A stretch of DNA of 64,000 bases from positions 3,906,001 to 3,970,000 of the forward strand of contig NZ_CP033972.1 of assembly GCF_003855095.1 (NCBI RefSeq). Direction: 5' to 3'. The translations under genes and the position numbers were made by a program. This DNA is from Gordonia insulae. Lineage in GTDB: Bacteria; Actinomycetota; Actinomycetes; Mycobacteriales; Mycobacteriaceae. The notes beneath the pieces are model-generated. The model saw only the letters and a program-made list of their open reading frames with translations, searched no databases and was not told the DNA's origin. Shown piece by piece: positions 19,211 to 27,920 of the stretch; position 1 is the stretch's first letter; each line of letters begins with the position of its first letter.

Positions 19211-19263
19211 TCTGACACGAATACATGTCAGATATCCGACGTCTGACACGATAGCGTGTCAGA
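19211..19263. promoter_or_regulatory. Two palindromic operators for the divergent TetR
   Basis: Site 1 (19211-19232) has arms TCTGACA / TGTCAGA around 8 nt. Site 2 (19242-19263) is a perfect 9-bp inverted repeat TCTGACACG-ATAG-CGTGTCAGA. The centres are 31 bp apart, about three helical turns, so two dimers would bind the same DNA face. The pair lies between the hydroxylase start (19169) and the TetR start (19334), where it could repress both genes. Confidence 0.75.
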
Positions 19264-19333
19264 TACAGTCGTGTAAAGCGTTCGCGCCACTGACCTGCAC
19301 CGATCATCACCCACCACGAGGAGGCACCCCGCG

Positions 19334-20065
19334 ATGACCACATCCGAGGGTCGCCGCTATGCCGGCGCGGACGCAGACGAGCGACGAGAGCGTCGCCGGG
19401 CTGAGCTCGTCGGAGCCGGCCTGGAGGTGTTCGGTTCCGAGGGATTCGCGGGCATATCGATCAAGCGACTCTGCGAGCACGCCGGATTGACGCAGCGCTA
19501 CTTCTACGAGTCCTTCGCCGACCGGACCGCGCTGCTGGCCGCGGTCTACGACGACTGCGTCGCCTTCGCCCGATCCGCAACCGTGTCCGCCGCCGCCGAG
19601 TTCGTGGCCGACCGCGAATCCGACGGGGTCGCGGCCACGGACGCGCCGGCCGTTGCGCGCGCCGCCCTCGGCGCCTTCGTGCGCACCCTGGCCGACCACC
19701 CGCGTCGGGCGCGGGTCATGCTCGTCGAGGTCGTCGGCGTCAGTCCGCAACTGGAACGGTTGCGGCTCAACGCCATCCACGGTTGGGCCGATCTGATCCT
19801 GACGCTGGCGCTGGGGGAGCGGAGCCCCGACCGGACACAGCGCCTGGCGGCGATCGGTCTCGTCGGTGCGGTGACCCAGCTGTTGGTGGACTGGTACACG
19901 AGCACGACAGGGGAGTTCGCCGCCGACGAGCCGACGCCGGAGGTGGGCCGGATCGAGTCCGCGTCCGCAACGGCCGCGAGCGGTCCGGACCTCTTCGAAC
20001 TCGATGCGATCCTCGATGTGTGCGTTGAGCTCTTCGTCGCCGCCTACGAGAGTCTGCTCGACTGA
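19334..20065 (+). CDS. TetR-family regulator divergent from the fatty acid hydroxylase
   Basis: 243 residues, ATG 19334 behind a strong GAGGAGG site. An N-terminal basic stretch (DERRERRRAEL) leads into the helix-turn-helix ISIKRLCEHAGLTQRYFYESF (about residues 41-61), a typical TetR recognition pattern (Y-F-Y-x-x-F). A helical ligand-binding domain follows, with an acidic loop near residues 195-215. Two palindromes in the intergenic gap (19211-19263) are good candidates for its own operators. Control of the hydroxylase, and perhaps of the transporter-lyase pair pointing towards it, is inferred. The effector may be a lipid-like molecule, but nothing in the sequence identifies it. Confidence 0.88.
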   Translation: MTTSEGRRYAGADADERRERRRAELVGAGLEVFGSEGFAGISIKRLCEHAGLTQRYFYESFADRTALLAAVYDDCVAFARSATVSAAAEFVADRESDGVAATDAPAVARAALGAFVRTLADHPRRARVMLVEVVGVSPQLERLRLNAIHGWADLILTLALGERSPDRTQRLAAIGLVGAVTQLLVDWYTSTTGEFAADEPTPEVGRIESASATAASGPDLFELDAILDVCVELFVAAYESLLD

Positions 20066-20100
20066 ATCGACCGTCTCCTCCGGAGCCATCCACAAGCCGG

Positions 20101-20128
20101 GCGTTGTCCCCAGAATTGTGGACAACGC
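20101..20128. promoter_or_regulatory. Inverted repeat with DnaA-box-like arm between tetR and sigM
   Basis: Perfect 9-bp arms GCGTTGTCC (20101-20109) and GGACAACGC (20120-20128) flank a 10-nt spacer. The right arm includes TGTGGACAA (20117-20125), the actinobacterial DnaA-box core. There is no U-run after it, so a terminator is less likely. It lies 48 nt before the sigM start codon, in the promoter region. Confidence 0.45.
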
Positions 20129-20175
20129 GCAGGTCAGTGGCGCAGTGACCCCGCAGGTCCATTAACCTTGCGCCC

Positions 20176-20736
20176 ATGACTCGGGGGAGCGTCGACGCGC
20201 GCAGCGACGAAGACCTCCTCCGCGCGCACGTCCGGGGCGATCCGGTCGCCTTCGGGACTCTCATCGAGCGCCATCACACCTATCTCTGGTCGCTGGCGTG
20301 CCGGACCAGCGCCAACGCCGACGACGCGGCTGATGCACTGCAGGATGCGCTGCTCAATGCCCATCGGATGGCGGATCGGTTCCGATCGGATGCCAAGGTC
20401 ACGAGCTGGCTGCACCGAATCGTTGTGAACGCCTGCCTCGACCGCATCCGCCGCAACCGCGTACGCGTGACCGTACCCATTCCGGAGTACGACGTGCTGC
20501 CGCTGGCCGACGAGCGCGATCAGATGGCCGCGGTGGATCTGTCGATGTCGATCGGGAAGGCGCTGGACACCCTGCCGCCGGACCAGCGCGCGGCAGTTGT
20601 CGCGGTGGATCTGGAAGGCTATTCGGTCAGTGAGGCGGCGGAACGTCTCGGGGTTCCGCCCGGCACCATCAAGAGCCGCTGCTCTCGAGGCCGGGTGCGG
20701 TTGGCCCAGGTTCTGGGCCACCTTCGCGACTCTTGA
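20176..20736 (+). CDS. sigM: ECF RNA polymerase sigma factor SigM
   Basis: 186 residues with region 2 (AFGTLIERHHTYLWSLACRT ... DALQDALLNAHRMADRFR) and region 4 (LDTLPPDQRAAVVAVDLEGY then VSEAAERLGVPPGTIKSRCSRGR) of an ECF sigma factor. The order sigM - anti-sigma - trxB - trxA - cwlM reproduces Rv3911-Rv3915 of M. tuberculosis, which supports the symbol. ATG 20176 is the only start close to region 2. SigM in mycobacteria directs late-growth and ESX-related genes; which genes it drives here cannot be read from the window. A palindrome at 20101-20128 may take part in its control. Confidence 0.9.
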   Translation: MTRGSVDARSDEDLLRAHVRGDPVAFGTLIERHHTYLWSLACRTSANADDAADALQDALLNAHRMADRFRSDAKVTSWLHRIVVNACLDRIRRNRVRVTVPIPEYDVLPLADERDQMAAVDLSMSIGKALDTLPPDQRAAVVAVDLEGYSVSEAAERLGVPPGTIKSRCSRGRVRLAQVLGHLRDS

Positions 20737-20939
20737 TCGGCGCGCGGCGTGACGTCGGCGAGAATCGATCCCGATCCGATGGAACCGGACCGCGGACCGC
20801 TGCGTCCTAACAAGTGACGATCACACCGTTCGTGGTCGCCACCGACAGTGCAGACCAGACCGAATACCAGTCGTACGCCGAGCTCGATCCAGACCACCGT
20901 GGATCCCGGTCGGGGGGACAGAAGTGGGAGAGTGGAGCG

Positions 20940-21704
20940 ATGATCCCGCCGGGAGCAGACGACCCCGAGAATGCCGCGTCGCGCTATCCGCAGCCGCCGT
21001 ACCCGGTCGATCTGCTCGCCGACCTGCACGCCGGTGTGCTGCCTCCCGACGTCGCCGATCACATCCGGGCACACCTCGCCGACGATCCGCAGGCACAGTC
21101 CGTCCTCGACGCGCTGGATCGGACCGTCGCGCAACTGAGCGGCGCACCGGTCGCATCCGTCCCCGTCCCGTCGGCAGTCGTGGCCAGGACCGCCCAGACG
21201 CTCGACAGCATCCGTTCCGAGGTCTCGTCGACCGGTGACGGCACCGTTGCGGCACTGCCCACACCCTCGGATCGCGCACGACGAAACCGGTGGTTCGCGG
21301 CCGGCGGCATCGCCGCGGCCGCCGCCGTCGTGGCGGCTGTCGCCATCTCCATCAGTGTCGTCCGGACACCGTCGACGGATCCTCCCGTCCAGGCCCAGCC
21401 CTCGGCCTCCGGCACGATCGGCGACCTCGCTCCCGGCGAACGGGTGGCGCTGCTCTCCGTGCTGGGCCGGAACGACGTCGCGCCCTTCCCGTCCGAGGCC
21501 GCCCTGCGCCGATGTCTCGCCGCCAACGGTGTGGCAGCCGACACGGTGATCTTGGGCACCGGCCCGGTGACGGTCCGCGACCGCCAGGCAGTGGTGATCT
21601 TGCTGGGCACCGGTGTCGCCGGTCGATTCGACGCCCTGGTCGTCGGACCCGACTGCGCGACCGGCAACCCGGCCACCATTAGTCGGAGCCTGATCGGCGG
21701 CTGA
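20940..21704 (+). CDS. Membrane-anchored anti-sigma factor of SigM (RsmA-like)
   Basis: 254 residues from ATG 20940, with GTGGGAG upstream; the longer in-frame extension to 20814 has no ribosome site. An N-terminal cytoplasmic part with the short zinc-less sigma-binding-like segment DLLADLHAGVLPPDVADHIR is followed by one helix (WFAAGGIAAAAAVVAAVAIS, about residues 119-138) and an extracytoplasmic domain with two Cys. Its position right after sigM matches Rv3912, the anti-SigM factor. The expected role is to hold SigM at the membrane until an envelope signal arrives. Homology is judged on architecture and position, since the sequence is weakly conserved. Confidence 0.8.
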   Translation: MIPPGADDPENAASRYPQPPYPVDLLADLHAGVLPPDVADHIRAHLADDPQAQSVLDALDRTVAQLSGAPVASVPVPSAVVARTAQTLDSIRSEVSSTGDGTVAALPTPSDRARRNRWFAAGGIAAAAAVVAAVAISISVVRTPSTDPPVQAQPSASGTIGDLAPGERVALLSVLGRNDVAPFPSEAALRRCLAANGVAADTVILGTGPVTVRDRQAVVILLGTGVAGRFDALVVGPDCATGNPATISRSLIGG

Positions 21705-21731
21705 GCCCACCGGCCCGGCACACCACCGGCC

Positions 21732-21758
21732 GGGAACATCTGCCCTTACCCTGATGTT
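21732..21758 (+). promoter_or_regulatory. SigH/SigR-type promoter of trxB
   Basis: GGGAAC at 21732-21737, a 17-nt spacer, then TGTT at 21755-21758. This fits the -35 GGAA and -10 GTT pattern of thiol-oxidative-stress sigma factors SigH (Mycobacterium) and SigR (Streptomyces), which are known to drive trxB-trxA. The predicted start is near 21765, leaving a leader of about 55 nt. Confidence 0.65.
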
Positions 21759-21820
21759 GAGACAGCCGAGACACCGGTGCGGCCTCGACCAGGAGCCGCG
21801 CCGTCGAGCACGGAGGACGG

Positions 21821-22825
21821 ATGACCCAGCACGACAGCCAGCAGATCCACGACCTGATCATCATCGGATCCGGACCCGCCGGCTATACCGCGGCGATCTA
21901 TGCAGCGCGCGCAGAGCTCGCGCCGATCGTTTTCGAGGGCACCCAATTCGGTGGCGCGCTGATGACCACCACCGAGGTGGAGAACTTTCCCGGATTCCAG
22001 AGCGGCATCCAGGGTCCGGCCCTGATGGACGAGATGCGTGAGCAGGCGATCCGCTTCGGCGCCGACCTGCGGATGGAGGACGTGGACACCGTCCGCCTCG
22101 CCGGCGCCGTCAAGGAGGTCGAGGTCGGTGGTGAGGTCTACCGCTCCCGCGCGGTGATCCTGGCCATGGGCGCGGCAGCGCGCTACCTCGGCATCGAGAA
22201 CGAGCAGACCCTCCTGGGTCGCGGGGTCTCCGCGTGTGCGACCTGCGACGGGTTCTTCTTCAAGGACCAGGACATCGCCGTCATCGGCGGCGGTGACTCG
22301 GCCATGGAGGAGGCGACGTTCCTGACCAAGTTCGCGCGCAGCGTGACCCTGGTGCACCGTCGCGAGGAGTTCCGTGCTTCCAAGATCATGCTGGAACGCG
22401 CCCGGGCCAACGACAAGATCCGGTTCGTCACCAATTCCGCCGTGACCTCGGTCCTCGGCGACACGTCGGTGACCGGCCTGCAGCTGTCCGACACCATCAC
22501 CGGTGAGAGCAGCACCATCGACGTCACGGGCATGTTCGTCGCGATCGGTCACGATCCGCGCAGCGAACTCATCCGCGGCCAGGTGGACCTCGACCCCGAG
22601 GGTTACGTGCAGGTCGACGGCCGGACCACCTACACGTCGCTGCCGGGTGTCTTCGCCTGCGGCGACCTCGTCGACCACACCTATCGCCAGGCCATCACCG
22701 CGGCCGGCAGTGGGTGTTCCGCAGCGATCGACGCGGAGCGTTGGCTGGCAGAGCAGGCCGACGTCCTGCCCGACCGCAGTGTGGACGGCGAATACGTCGT
22801 CGTCGATGCTCCGGCACCGGCCTGA
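21821..22825 (+). CDS. trxB: Thioredoxin-disulfide reductase
   Basis: 334 residues, ATG 21821 after GGAGGA. FAD-binding motif [18 protein letters not shown] (about residues 12-29); redox pair Cys-Ala-Thr-Cys in [10 protein letters not shown] (about residues 143-152); NADPH-binding [10 protein letters not shown]; and the C-terminal FAD motif VFACGDLVD. It reduces thioredoxin using NADPH in the cytoplasm. trxA follows after 52 nt, and a SigH-type promoter lies upstream, so the pair is an oxidative-stress operon as in mycobacteria. Length and motifs are those of a normal low-molecular-weight enzyme. Confidence 0.96.
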   Translation: MTQHDSQQIHDLIIIGSGPAGYTAAIYAARAELAPIVFEGTQFGGALMTTTEVENFPGFQSGIQGPALMDEMREQAIRFGADLRMEDVDTVRLAGAVKEVEVGGEVYRSRAVILAMGAAARYLGIENEQTLLGRGVSACATCDGFFFKDQDIAVIGGGDSAMEEATFLTKFARSVTLVHRREEFRASKIMLERARANDKIRFVTNSAVTSVLGDTSVTGLQLSDTITGESSTIDVTGMFVAIGHDPRSELIRGQVDLDPEGYVQVDGRTTYTSLPGVFACGDLVDHTYRQAITAAGSGCSAAIDAERWLAEQADVLPDRSVDGEYVVVDAPAPA

Positions 22826-22877
22826 GCGAACGTCTCGACAACCGAAACACAGCTTCAACGTCCAGAGGAGGACACCC

Positions 22878-23216
22878 ATGGGAGCTAACACTGTCGCCGT
22901 CACCGACGCGACGTTCAAGGATCAGGTACTCGGCGCGGACAAGCCGGTGCTGGTCGATTTCTGGGCAACCTGGTGCGGACCGTGCCGTATGGTCGCACCG
23001 GTGCTCGAGGAGATCGCCCGCGACCACGGCGACAAGCTGACGGTCGCCAAGCTCGACGTCGACGAGAACCCGGCGGTCGCGCGTGACTTCCAGATCATGT
23101 CGATCCCGACCATGATCCTGTTCGAGAACGGCAAACCGACCAAGACGATCGTCGGTGCCAAGGGCAAGGCCGCGCTCCTGCGTGAGCTCGACGGAGTGGT
23201 CGGGTCGCCCGCATAG
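22878..23216 (+). CDS. trxA: Thioredoxin
   Basis: 112 residues from ATG 22878, behind AGAGGAGG at 22863-22870. The frame is open further upstream, but only as a shadow of trxB. The active site WCGPC lies in VDFWATWCGPCRMVAP (about residues 27-42), and the cis-Pro loop SIPTMILF is intact. It reduces protein disulfides and is recycled by the adjacent TrxB. A hairpin terminator follows at 23274-23300. The gene corresponds to Rv3914 (trxC) by position; the general symbol is used here. Confidence 0.96.
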   Translation: MGANTVAVTDATFKDQVLGADKPVLVDFWATWCGPCRMVAPVLEEIARDHGDKLTVAKLDVDENPAVARDFQIMSIPTMILFENGKPTKTIVGAKGKAALLRELDGVVGSPA

Positions 23217-23273
23217 CCGTTTCACCTGCGCCTATTCTGTGCCGAGACGTTCGGCCGGGTACCGTGGGAACAG

Positions 23274-23300
23274 ATGATGGCGCCCTCGTGGCGCCATCAT
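23274..23300 (+). terminator. Hairpin terminator after trxA
   Basis: Perfect 11-bp stem ATGATGGCGCC / GGCGCCATCAT with the 5-nt loop CTCGT, followed by a weak T stretch (TTGG). It lies 57 nt after the trxA stop and before cwlM, so it probably ends the trxB-trxA transcript. Confidence 0.7.
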
Positions 23301-23422
23301 TTGGTCGTGCCGCCGCGACCTGAGAGAATGCTCGGTGTTTGCGGCGGTGCACGATGAGCACCAGACGGGGGTCGTCGACACCCGTGCCCATCCGACGCAC
23401 TGCCAGGACGAGGAGTTGTGAA

Positions 23423-24601
23423 ATGCCGTTGTTCCGACTCGGGGATCATGGCTCGGCTGTCGCCGAGATCCGCAACATCCTCGTCGGACTCGGGTTCCTG
23501 ACGTCCAGTCCGGCGCCCGATGCCATGTCCGGCACCTTCAGCGGCTGGACGCCCCCCGAAGCGATCTTCGACGATCCGTGCGATCACGCGGTGCGCGCTT
23601 TCCAGCAAGAGCGCGGACTCATCGTCGACGGCATCGTCGGCCCCGCCACCTACCGCGCCCTGCGCGAGGCGTCGTATCAGCTCGGCACCCGGGTGTTGCT
23701 CTACCGACTGTCCGCACCCATGGTCGGCGACGATGTCGCGACCCTGCAGGCGCGCCTTCAGAATCTCGGCTACTACACCGGACTCGTCGACGGCACGTTC
23801 GGTGAGACGACCCACAACGCCGTCTGCCTCTACCAGAGCGAGTACGGCCTGTCGTCGGACGGCATCTGCGGTCCCTCGACGCTGCGGTCGCTCGAACGCC
23901 TCGGCACGCGGGTGACCGGAGGGTCTCCGCATGCGATCCGCGAGGAAGAGCAGGTTCGTCGCTCGGGCCCACAGCTGTCCGGCAAGCGGATCCTCATCGA
24001 CCCGGGTTCCGGTGGGCTACATGACTTTTCGACCGGGCAACGCGCCGACCTGGAATCCGAGGTGCTGTGGGATCTCGGCGCCCGACTCGAGGGCCGGATG
24101 GCCGCCGCCGGCATGGAGACCTTCCTGTCGCACGACGGTCGCGGACGTCCCGCCGACGACGAACGCGCACGGGTCGCAAACCTGATCGACGCTGATCTGA
24201 TGATCTCGTTGCGGTGCGGCCATTATCCCAACGAGCGCGCTCATGGCGCGGCATCGTTCTACTTCGGCAACTCCCACGGCTCCTTCTCGACGATCGGTCG
24301 AAACCTCGCCGGCTTCATCCAGCGCGAGATCGTCGCGCGGACCGCTCTCAGCGACTGCCGGACACACGAGCGCACGTGGGATGTCTTGCGCCTCACCAGG
24401 ATGCCGGTGGCGTTGATCGACGTCGGCTACATCACCAACGGTGGTGACGCCGAGGTGCTCAACGATCCGCAGACGCGTGACGTGATCGCCGAGGCGATCC
24501 TCGTCGCCGTGAAACGGCTCTACCTGCTCGGCGAGAACGATCGGCCCACCGGGACCTACACGTTCGCGGATCTGCTTGCCGCGGAGCGCCTTTCCAGCTG
24601 A
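23423..24601 (+). CDS. cwlM: CwlM, non-catalytic amidase-like regulator of peptidoglycan synthesis
   Basis: 392 residues from ATG 23423, behind ACGAGGAG; an in-frame upstream extension lacks a ribosome site. Two peptidoglycan-binding-1 repeats (DHAVRAFQQERGLIVDGIVG and a second near HNAVCLYQSEYGLSSDG) precede an Amidase_3 fold from about residue 185. The usual zinc His of the D-x-G-H-G-G motif is Ser (IDPGSGG), and the catalytic Glu before G-Y-I-T-N is Asp, so hydrolase activity is unlikely. In mycobacteria CwlM is cytoplasmic, phosphorylated by PknB near its C-terminus and then activates MurA; the matching Thr-rich tail (PTGTYTFADLL) is present. PknB is encoded at 55-57 kb. Confidence 0.93.
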   Translation: MPLFRLGDHGSAVAEIRNILVGLGFLTSSPAPDAMSGTFSGWTPPEAIFDDPCDHAVRAFQQERGLIVDGIVGPATYRALREASYQLGTRVLLYRLSAPMVGDDVATLQARLQNLGYYTGLVDGTFGETTHNAVCLYQSEYGLSSDGICGPSTLRSLERLGTRVTGGSPHAIREEEQVRRSGPQLSGKRILIDPGSGGLHDFSTGQRADLESEVLWDLGARLEGRMAAAGMETFLSHDGRGRPADDERARVANLIDADLMISLRCGHYPNERAHGAASFYFGNSHGSFSTIGRNLAGFIQREIVARTALSDCRTHERTWDVLRLTRMPVALIDVGYITNGGDAEVLNDPQTRDVIAEAILVAVKRLYLLGENDRPTGTYTFADLLAAERLSS

Positions 24602-24634
24602 TCCGGTTTTGCCCGGGTGCGGGACTGGGGGCGC

Positions 24635-25477
24635 TCAGCGCTGCCGGCGCCCCACCGGTACCGACGCCGACCGCTCGCGTCCGGCCAGATCGATCGCCGC
24701 CATCACCACGAGCTTCTCGAGCGCGTGCTCGACCTCGTGCTTCCACCCGAGTCCCTCGTCGAGTTCCAGACGGAACCGCGGGAACCGCGGGTGCGATGCC
24801 ACGACGTCGAACCCGGAATCCTTCAGGAAGTCCGCATCGATGATGCATTCGGTGCACAAGTCCGACTGCGGGCTATCGTGCATCGCGCGGGTGATCTCGA
24901 CGATCGCCTCGTCGGCCCAGAAACTCAACTCACCGGAAATCGATTCCAGGGCACCCAGCTCGCCGACATCCTCCGGATGTGGCAGAGACTCCGCGGGCGG
25001 TGAGTCGGGTGATCGGGATTCCGCGGGGGTGCGCACGATGCCGAACGCCTCCACCGCGCGCACACCGCGACGGACGAGATCGGTGACGACACTGTCGAGC
25101 AGGATCGGCACCGCCTCCTCGAACCCGGGCTCGGAGCGGATGGATGTCAGCAGCACCGCGTCCGCACTCACCGGGGAAGTGGGGAAGTGGCGTGAGCGGG
25201 GCACGCGGCCCGGCGGGGCGTAGAACGCCGTCCCGACGAAATGACCGGTCTGTCCGTCGACCGCCACTTGTCCGCAGGTCCCCCATTCGAGGAGCAGACC
25301 CGAGATCCAGGCCTCCTTGTCGAACTCGCTTTCGAAAGCGCCGAGGTCTCCGAAGATCGCGTTCTCCGCGGTGCGCGCTGACGACGCCGGATCCACTTCC
25401 CAGAACACACAACGCCGGGCATGCAGCGGCAACGACTCGAAAGATTCGAGATCGAGCCGGGTGACCGCGAGTCTCAT
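24635..25477 (-). CDS. GNAT-like acetyltransferase (Rv3916c-like)
   Basis: 280 residues from ATG 25477. The middle section (HFVGTAFYAPPGRVPRSRHF then DAVLLTSIRS) resembles the beta strands of an acetyl-CoA-dependent N-acetyltransferase, with a second region (DADFLKDSGFDVVASHPRFPRFRLELD) like the C-terminal GNAT strands. It is the positional homologue of Rv3916c, convergent with cwlM and followed by parB on the same strand in the origin-proximal direction. The substrate is unknown. The stop is 33 nt from the cwlM stop. Two palindromes upstream (25567-25594) may carry regulatory sites. Confidence 0.82.
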   Translation of the reverse strand: MRLAVTRLDLESFESLPLHARRCVFWEVDPASSARTAENAIFGDLGAFESEFDKEAWISGLLLEWGTCGQVAVDGQTGHFVGTAFYAPPGRVPRSRHFPTSPVSADAVLLTSIRSEPGFEEAVPILLDSVVTDLVRRGVRAVEAFGIVRTPAESRSPDSPPAESLPHPEDVGELGALESISGELSFWADEAIVEITRAMHDSPQSDLCTECIIDADFLKDSGFDVVASHPRFPRFRLELDEGLGWKHEVEHALEKLVVMAAIDLAGRERSASVPVGRRQR

Positions 25478-25566
25478 GCCGACGTCCCCGTGCGAACTGT
25501 GTGCGAGTAGCCGAAAGTGATGTGCGACAAGAGATTTCGTACTTTCACTGTCGTCCTCGCTGATCT

Positions 25567-25594
25567 AACGTCACTGTGACGTATCGTACCGGTA
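25567..25594. promoter_or_regulatory. Two adjacent palindromes between parB end and the GNAT start
   Basis: ACGTCAC-T-GTGACGT (25567-25581, perfect 7-bp arms) is followed three bases later by GTACCGGTAC (25585-25594, perfect 10-mer). They lie 90-120 nt upstream of the GNAT start codon and 25 nt past the parB stop. There is no T-run, so an operator is more likely than a terminator. The cognate regulator is unknown. Confidence 0.4.
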
Positions 25595-25618
25595 CTCGGA
25601 TGTCGGCCATCTACGCCG

Positions 25619-26674
25619 TCACGAAACCCCTCGGGGGTCGATGACACCGACGATGCGCTCGAGGTCCTCGACGGAGCCGAATTCCACCACGATCTTGCCT
25701 TTCCGCTTCCCGAGACTGACTGTAACCCTCGTGTCCAGACGATCAGATAGCCGCTCGGCGACATCTTGGAGCCCTGGCATCTGCATCGGCTTGCGCTTGG
25801 CGGGGGAGGAGTGGGGCGCGGTGTCGTCGCCGCGGTTCGCCAGGGTGACCGCTTCCTCGGTGGCGCGCACCGACATGCCCTCGGCAACGATCCTCGCTGC
25901 GAGGGCCTCCTGCCCCTCGCTGCCGATCTCCAGTGACAGCAATGCACGCGCATGTCCGGCCGACAGCACGCCGGCCGCCACTCGTCGCTGCACGGGAATC
26001 GGCAACTTCAGCAGTCGGATCATGTTGGTGATGAGCGGTCGCGACCGGCCCAGCCGGTTCGCGAGTTCCTCGTGGGTGACCCCGAACTCGTCCAGCAGCT
26101 GCTGGTATGCGGCAGCTTCTTCAAGAGGGTTCAGCTGCGCTCGGTGGATGTTCTCCAACAGAGCGTCGCGGAGCATGTCGGCGTCGGCCGTCTCGCGAAC
26201 GATCGCCGGGATCGCTTCGAGGCCGGCCTCCTGACTGGCCCGCCACCGCCGCTCGCCCATCACCAGCTGATAGACGACCCCTTCCGCCGTCGGCGCCGGC
26301 AACCGACGTACGACGATCGGCTGCATGAGCCCGAATTCCTTGATGGAATGCACGAGCTCGGCGAGTGCCTCTTCGTCGAATACCGTCCGCGGCTGCTGCG
26401 GATTCGGCTGAATCTGCGCCGGCGGGATCTCGCGGTAGACCGCGCCCATGTCGTCGGCGGTGGGGGTGGAAGCAGCGTCTGCCGCACTCTGCGTGGCCCC
26501 GGTGGTCGAGCTCGTGGTCGAACCCGTGGGACCCTTGCCGATCACGACGTCCGCTGCCGCGTTGCCCAACCGCGGTCCACCCGGGTTCTCACCGTCGGGT
26601 GGACCAGTGGGGATGAGCGCGGCCAGCCCGCGTCCGAGCCCGCCTCGACGCTGTGCGGTATCTCGCTGACTCAC
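25619..26674 (-). CDS. parB: Chromosome-partitioning protein ParB, CTPase clamp
   Basis: 351 residues from GTG 26674. The N-terminus holds the ParA-contact motif [12 protein letters not shown] and then a Gly/Ala/Thr-rich linker. The ParB/Srx core follows with [20 protein letters not shown] and the CTP-binding [13 protein letters not shown]. The parS-reading helix-turn-helix ([24 protein letters not shown]) and a C-terminal dimer domain complete it. It loads on the four parS sites at 27.7-28.7 kb and spreads by sliding. It follows parA in the same direction (151-nt gap). Confidence 0.95.
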   Translation of the reverse strand: MSQRDTAQRRGGLGRGLAALIPTGPPDGENPGGPRLGNAAADVVIGKGPTGSTTSSTTGATQSAADAASTPTADDMGAVYREIPPAQIQPNPQQPRTVFDEEALAELVHSIKEFGLMQPIVVRRLPAPTAEGVVYQLVMGERRWRASQEAGLEAIPAIVRETADADMLRDALLENIHRAQLNPLEEAAAYQQLLDEFGVTHEELANRLGRSRPLITNMIRLLKLPIPVQRRVAAGVLSAGHARALLSLEIGSEGQEALAARIVAEGMSVRATEEAVTLANRGDDTAPHSSPAKRKPMQMPGLQDVAERLSDRLDTRVTVSLGKRKGKIVVEFGSVEDLERIVGVIDPRGVS

Positions 26675-26825
26675 TGCAGTCCTCTCCGTCGGTACACCGG
26701 CATCGCCGGGTCGTGCTCAACCACGCCTTCGGATCCTATCCGCACCGACCGACGAGCAGCCGCGCGCGGCGAGCACCCTGTGGAGTCTTTTGTCTTCCCG
26801 AAATCGCTCGTCGTGCCGAAGTCCG

Positions 26826-27920
26826 TCATCGCGCCACGCCGCGCAGTGCGAGCTCGCGGGACGCATCGAGATAACTCATGGCTCCACGTGAACCCGGGTC
26901 GTACTCGATGATCGTCATGCCGAAACCCGGGGCCTCGGAGACCTTGACGCTGCGGGGGATGATCGTGCTCAACACCTTCTCGCCGAAGTGGCGACGCACC
27001 TCTTCGGCCACCTGATCGGCCAGCTTGGTCCGTCCGTCGTACATGGTGAGCACGACGGTCGACACATGGAGCGCCGGGTTGAGATGTGCCTGGACCAGCT
27101 CGATGTTGCGGAGGAGCTGACCCACACCTTCGAGCGCGTAGTACTCGCACTGGATCGGGATCATCACCTCCTTCGCGGCGACCATCGCATTGACGGTCAG
27201 CAAACCGAGTGACGGCGGGCAATCGATCAGCACGTAGTCGATGCCGAGGTTGCGCAGCGTCTGCTCGTCCAGAGCGTTGCGGAGCCGGTTCTCTCGAGCG
27301 ACGAGCGAGACCAGCTCGATCTCGGCACCGGCAAGGTCGAGCGTCGCGGGCACGCAGAACAGGTGATCGTTGTTGGGACTCTGCTGGATGGTGTCGGCCA
27401 GCGACACCTCACCGAGGAGAAGTTCGTAGACCGACGCGATGTCGGGAGCTCGGTGATCGATCCCCAGTGCGGTGCTGGCGTTGCCCTGCGGATCGAGATC
27501 GATCACGAGGACACCGAGCCCATGGAGTGCAAGCCCGGCCGCCATGTTCACGGTCGTGGTCGTCTTGCCCACGCCGCCCTTCTGGTTGGCAATCGTGATG
27601 ACCCGCGTTGCGGGCGGGCGGGGTAGCTCGCCGGCACCACCTGGCGTCAGAACCTGGCTCGCCCGCGCTGCGGCCGCGGCTATGGGGGTGTCGTCGAATC
27701 CTTGGCTCGGGGTGGGGGAGGCGTTCCCGCCAATGGCTGTTTCACGTGAAACACTCGGGTCTTGCTCGACCACGCTTGGACTCCTTCGCCCGACTTCATA
27801 AGCTTCGGCGACCTGCCCCGCGTGAGCATCAGAATTGTCAGTGGCTTCGGTCGCCGCCGACGGTTCACCGGCCTGTCGTCTATTCTGCGCCCTCCGTGGA
27901 CTCCACACCAATCCGCTCAC
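26826..27920 (-). CDS. parA: Chromosome-partitioning ATPase ParA
   Basis: 364 residues from GTG 27920, which overlaps the rsmG stop by 4 nt (GTGA) and so is well supported. A ~100-residue disordered leader precedes the deviant Walker A motif KGGVGKT at residues 114-120; Walker A' [10 protein letters not shown] and IDCPPSLG follow. It binds DNA non-specifically as an ATP dimer and moves ParB-parS complexes. One parS site (27738-27753) lies inside the leader and encodes S-V-S-R-E-T at residues 56-61. The last helix runs to a normal C-terminus. Confidence 0.95.
   Translation of the reverse strand: MSGLVWSPRRAQNRRQAGEPSAATEATDNSDAHAGQVAEAYEVGRRSPSVVEQDPSVSRETAIGGNASPTPSQGFDDTPIAAAAARASQVLTPGGAGELPRPPATRVITIANQKGGVGKTTTTVNMAAGLALHGLGVLVIDLDPQGNASTALGIDHRAPDIASVYELLLGEVSLADTIQQSPNNDHLFCVPATLDLAGAEIELVSLVARENRLRNALDEQTLRNLGIDYVLIDCPPSLGLLTVNAMVAAKEVMIPIQCEYYALEGVGQLLRNIELVQAHLNPALHVSTVVLTMYDGRTKLADQVAEEVRRHFGEKVLSTIIPRSVKVSEAPGFGMTIIEYDPGSRGAMSYLDASRELALRGVAR
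27738..27753. other. parS site inside parA
   Basis: The perfect 16-bp palindrome TGTTTCACGTGAAACA is identical to the bacterial parS consensus. It lies within the 5' part of the parA coding region. Confidence 0.95.
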
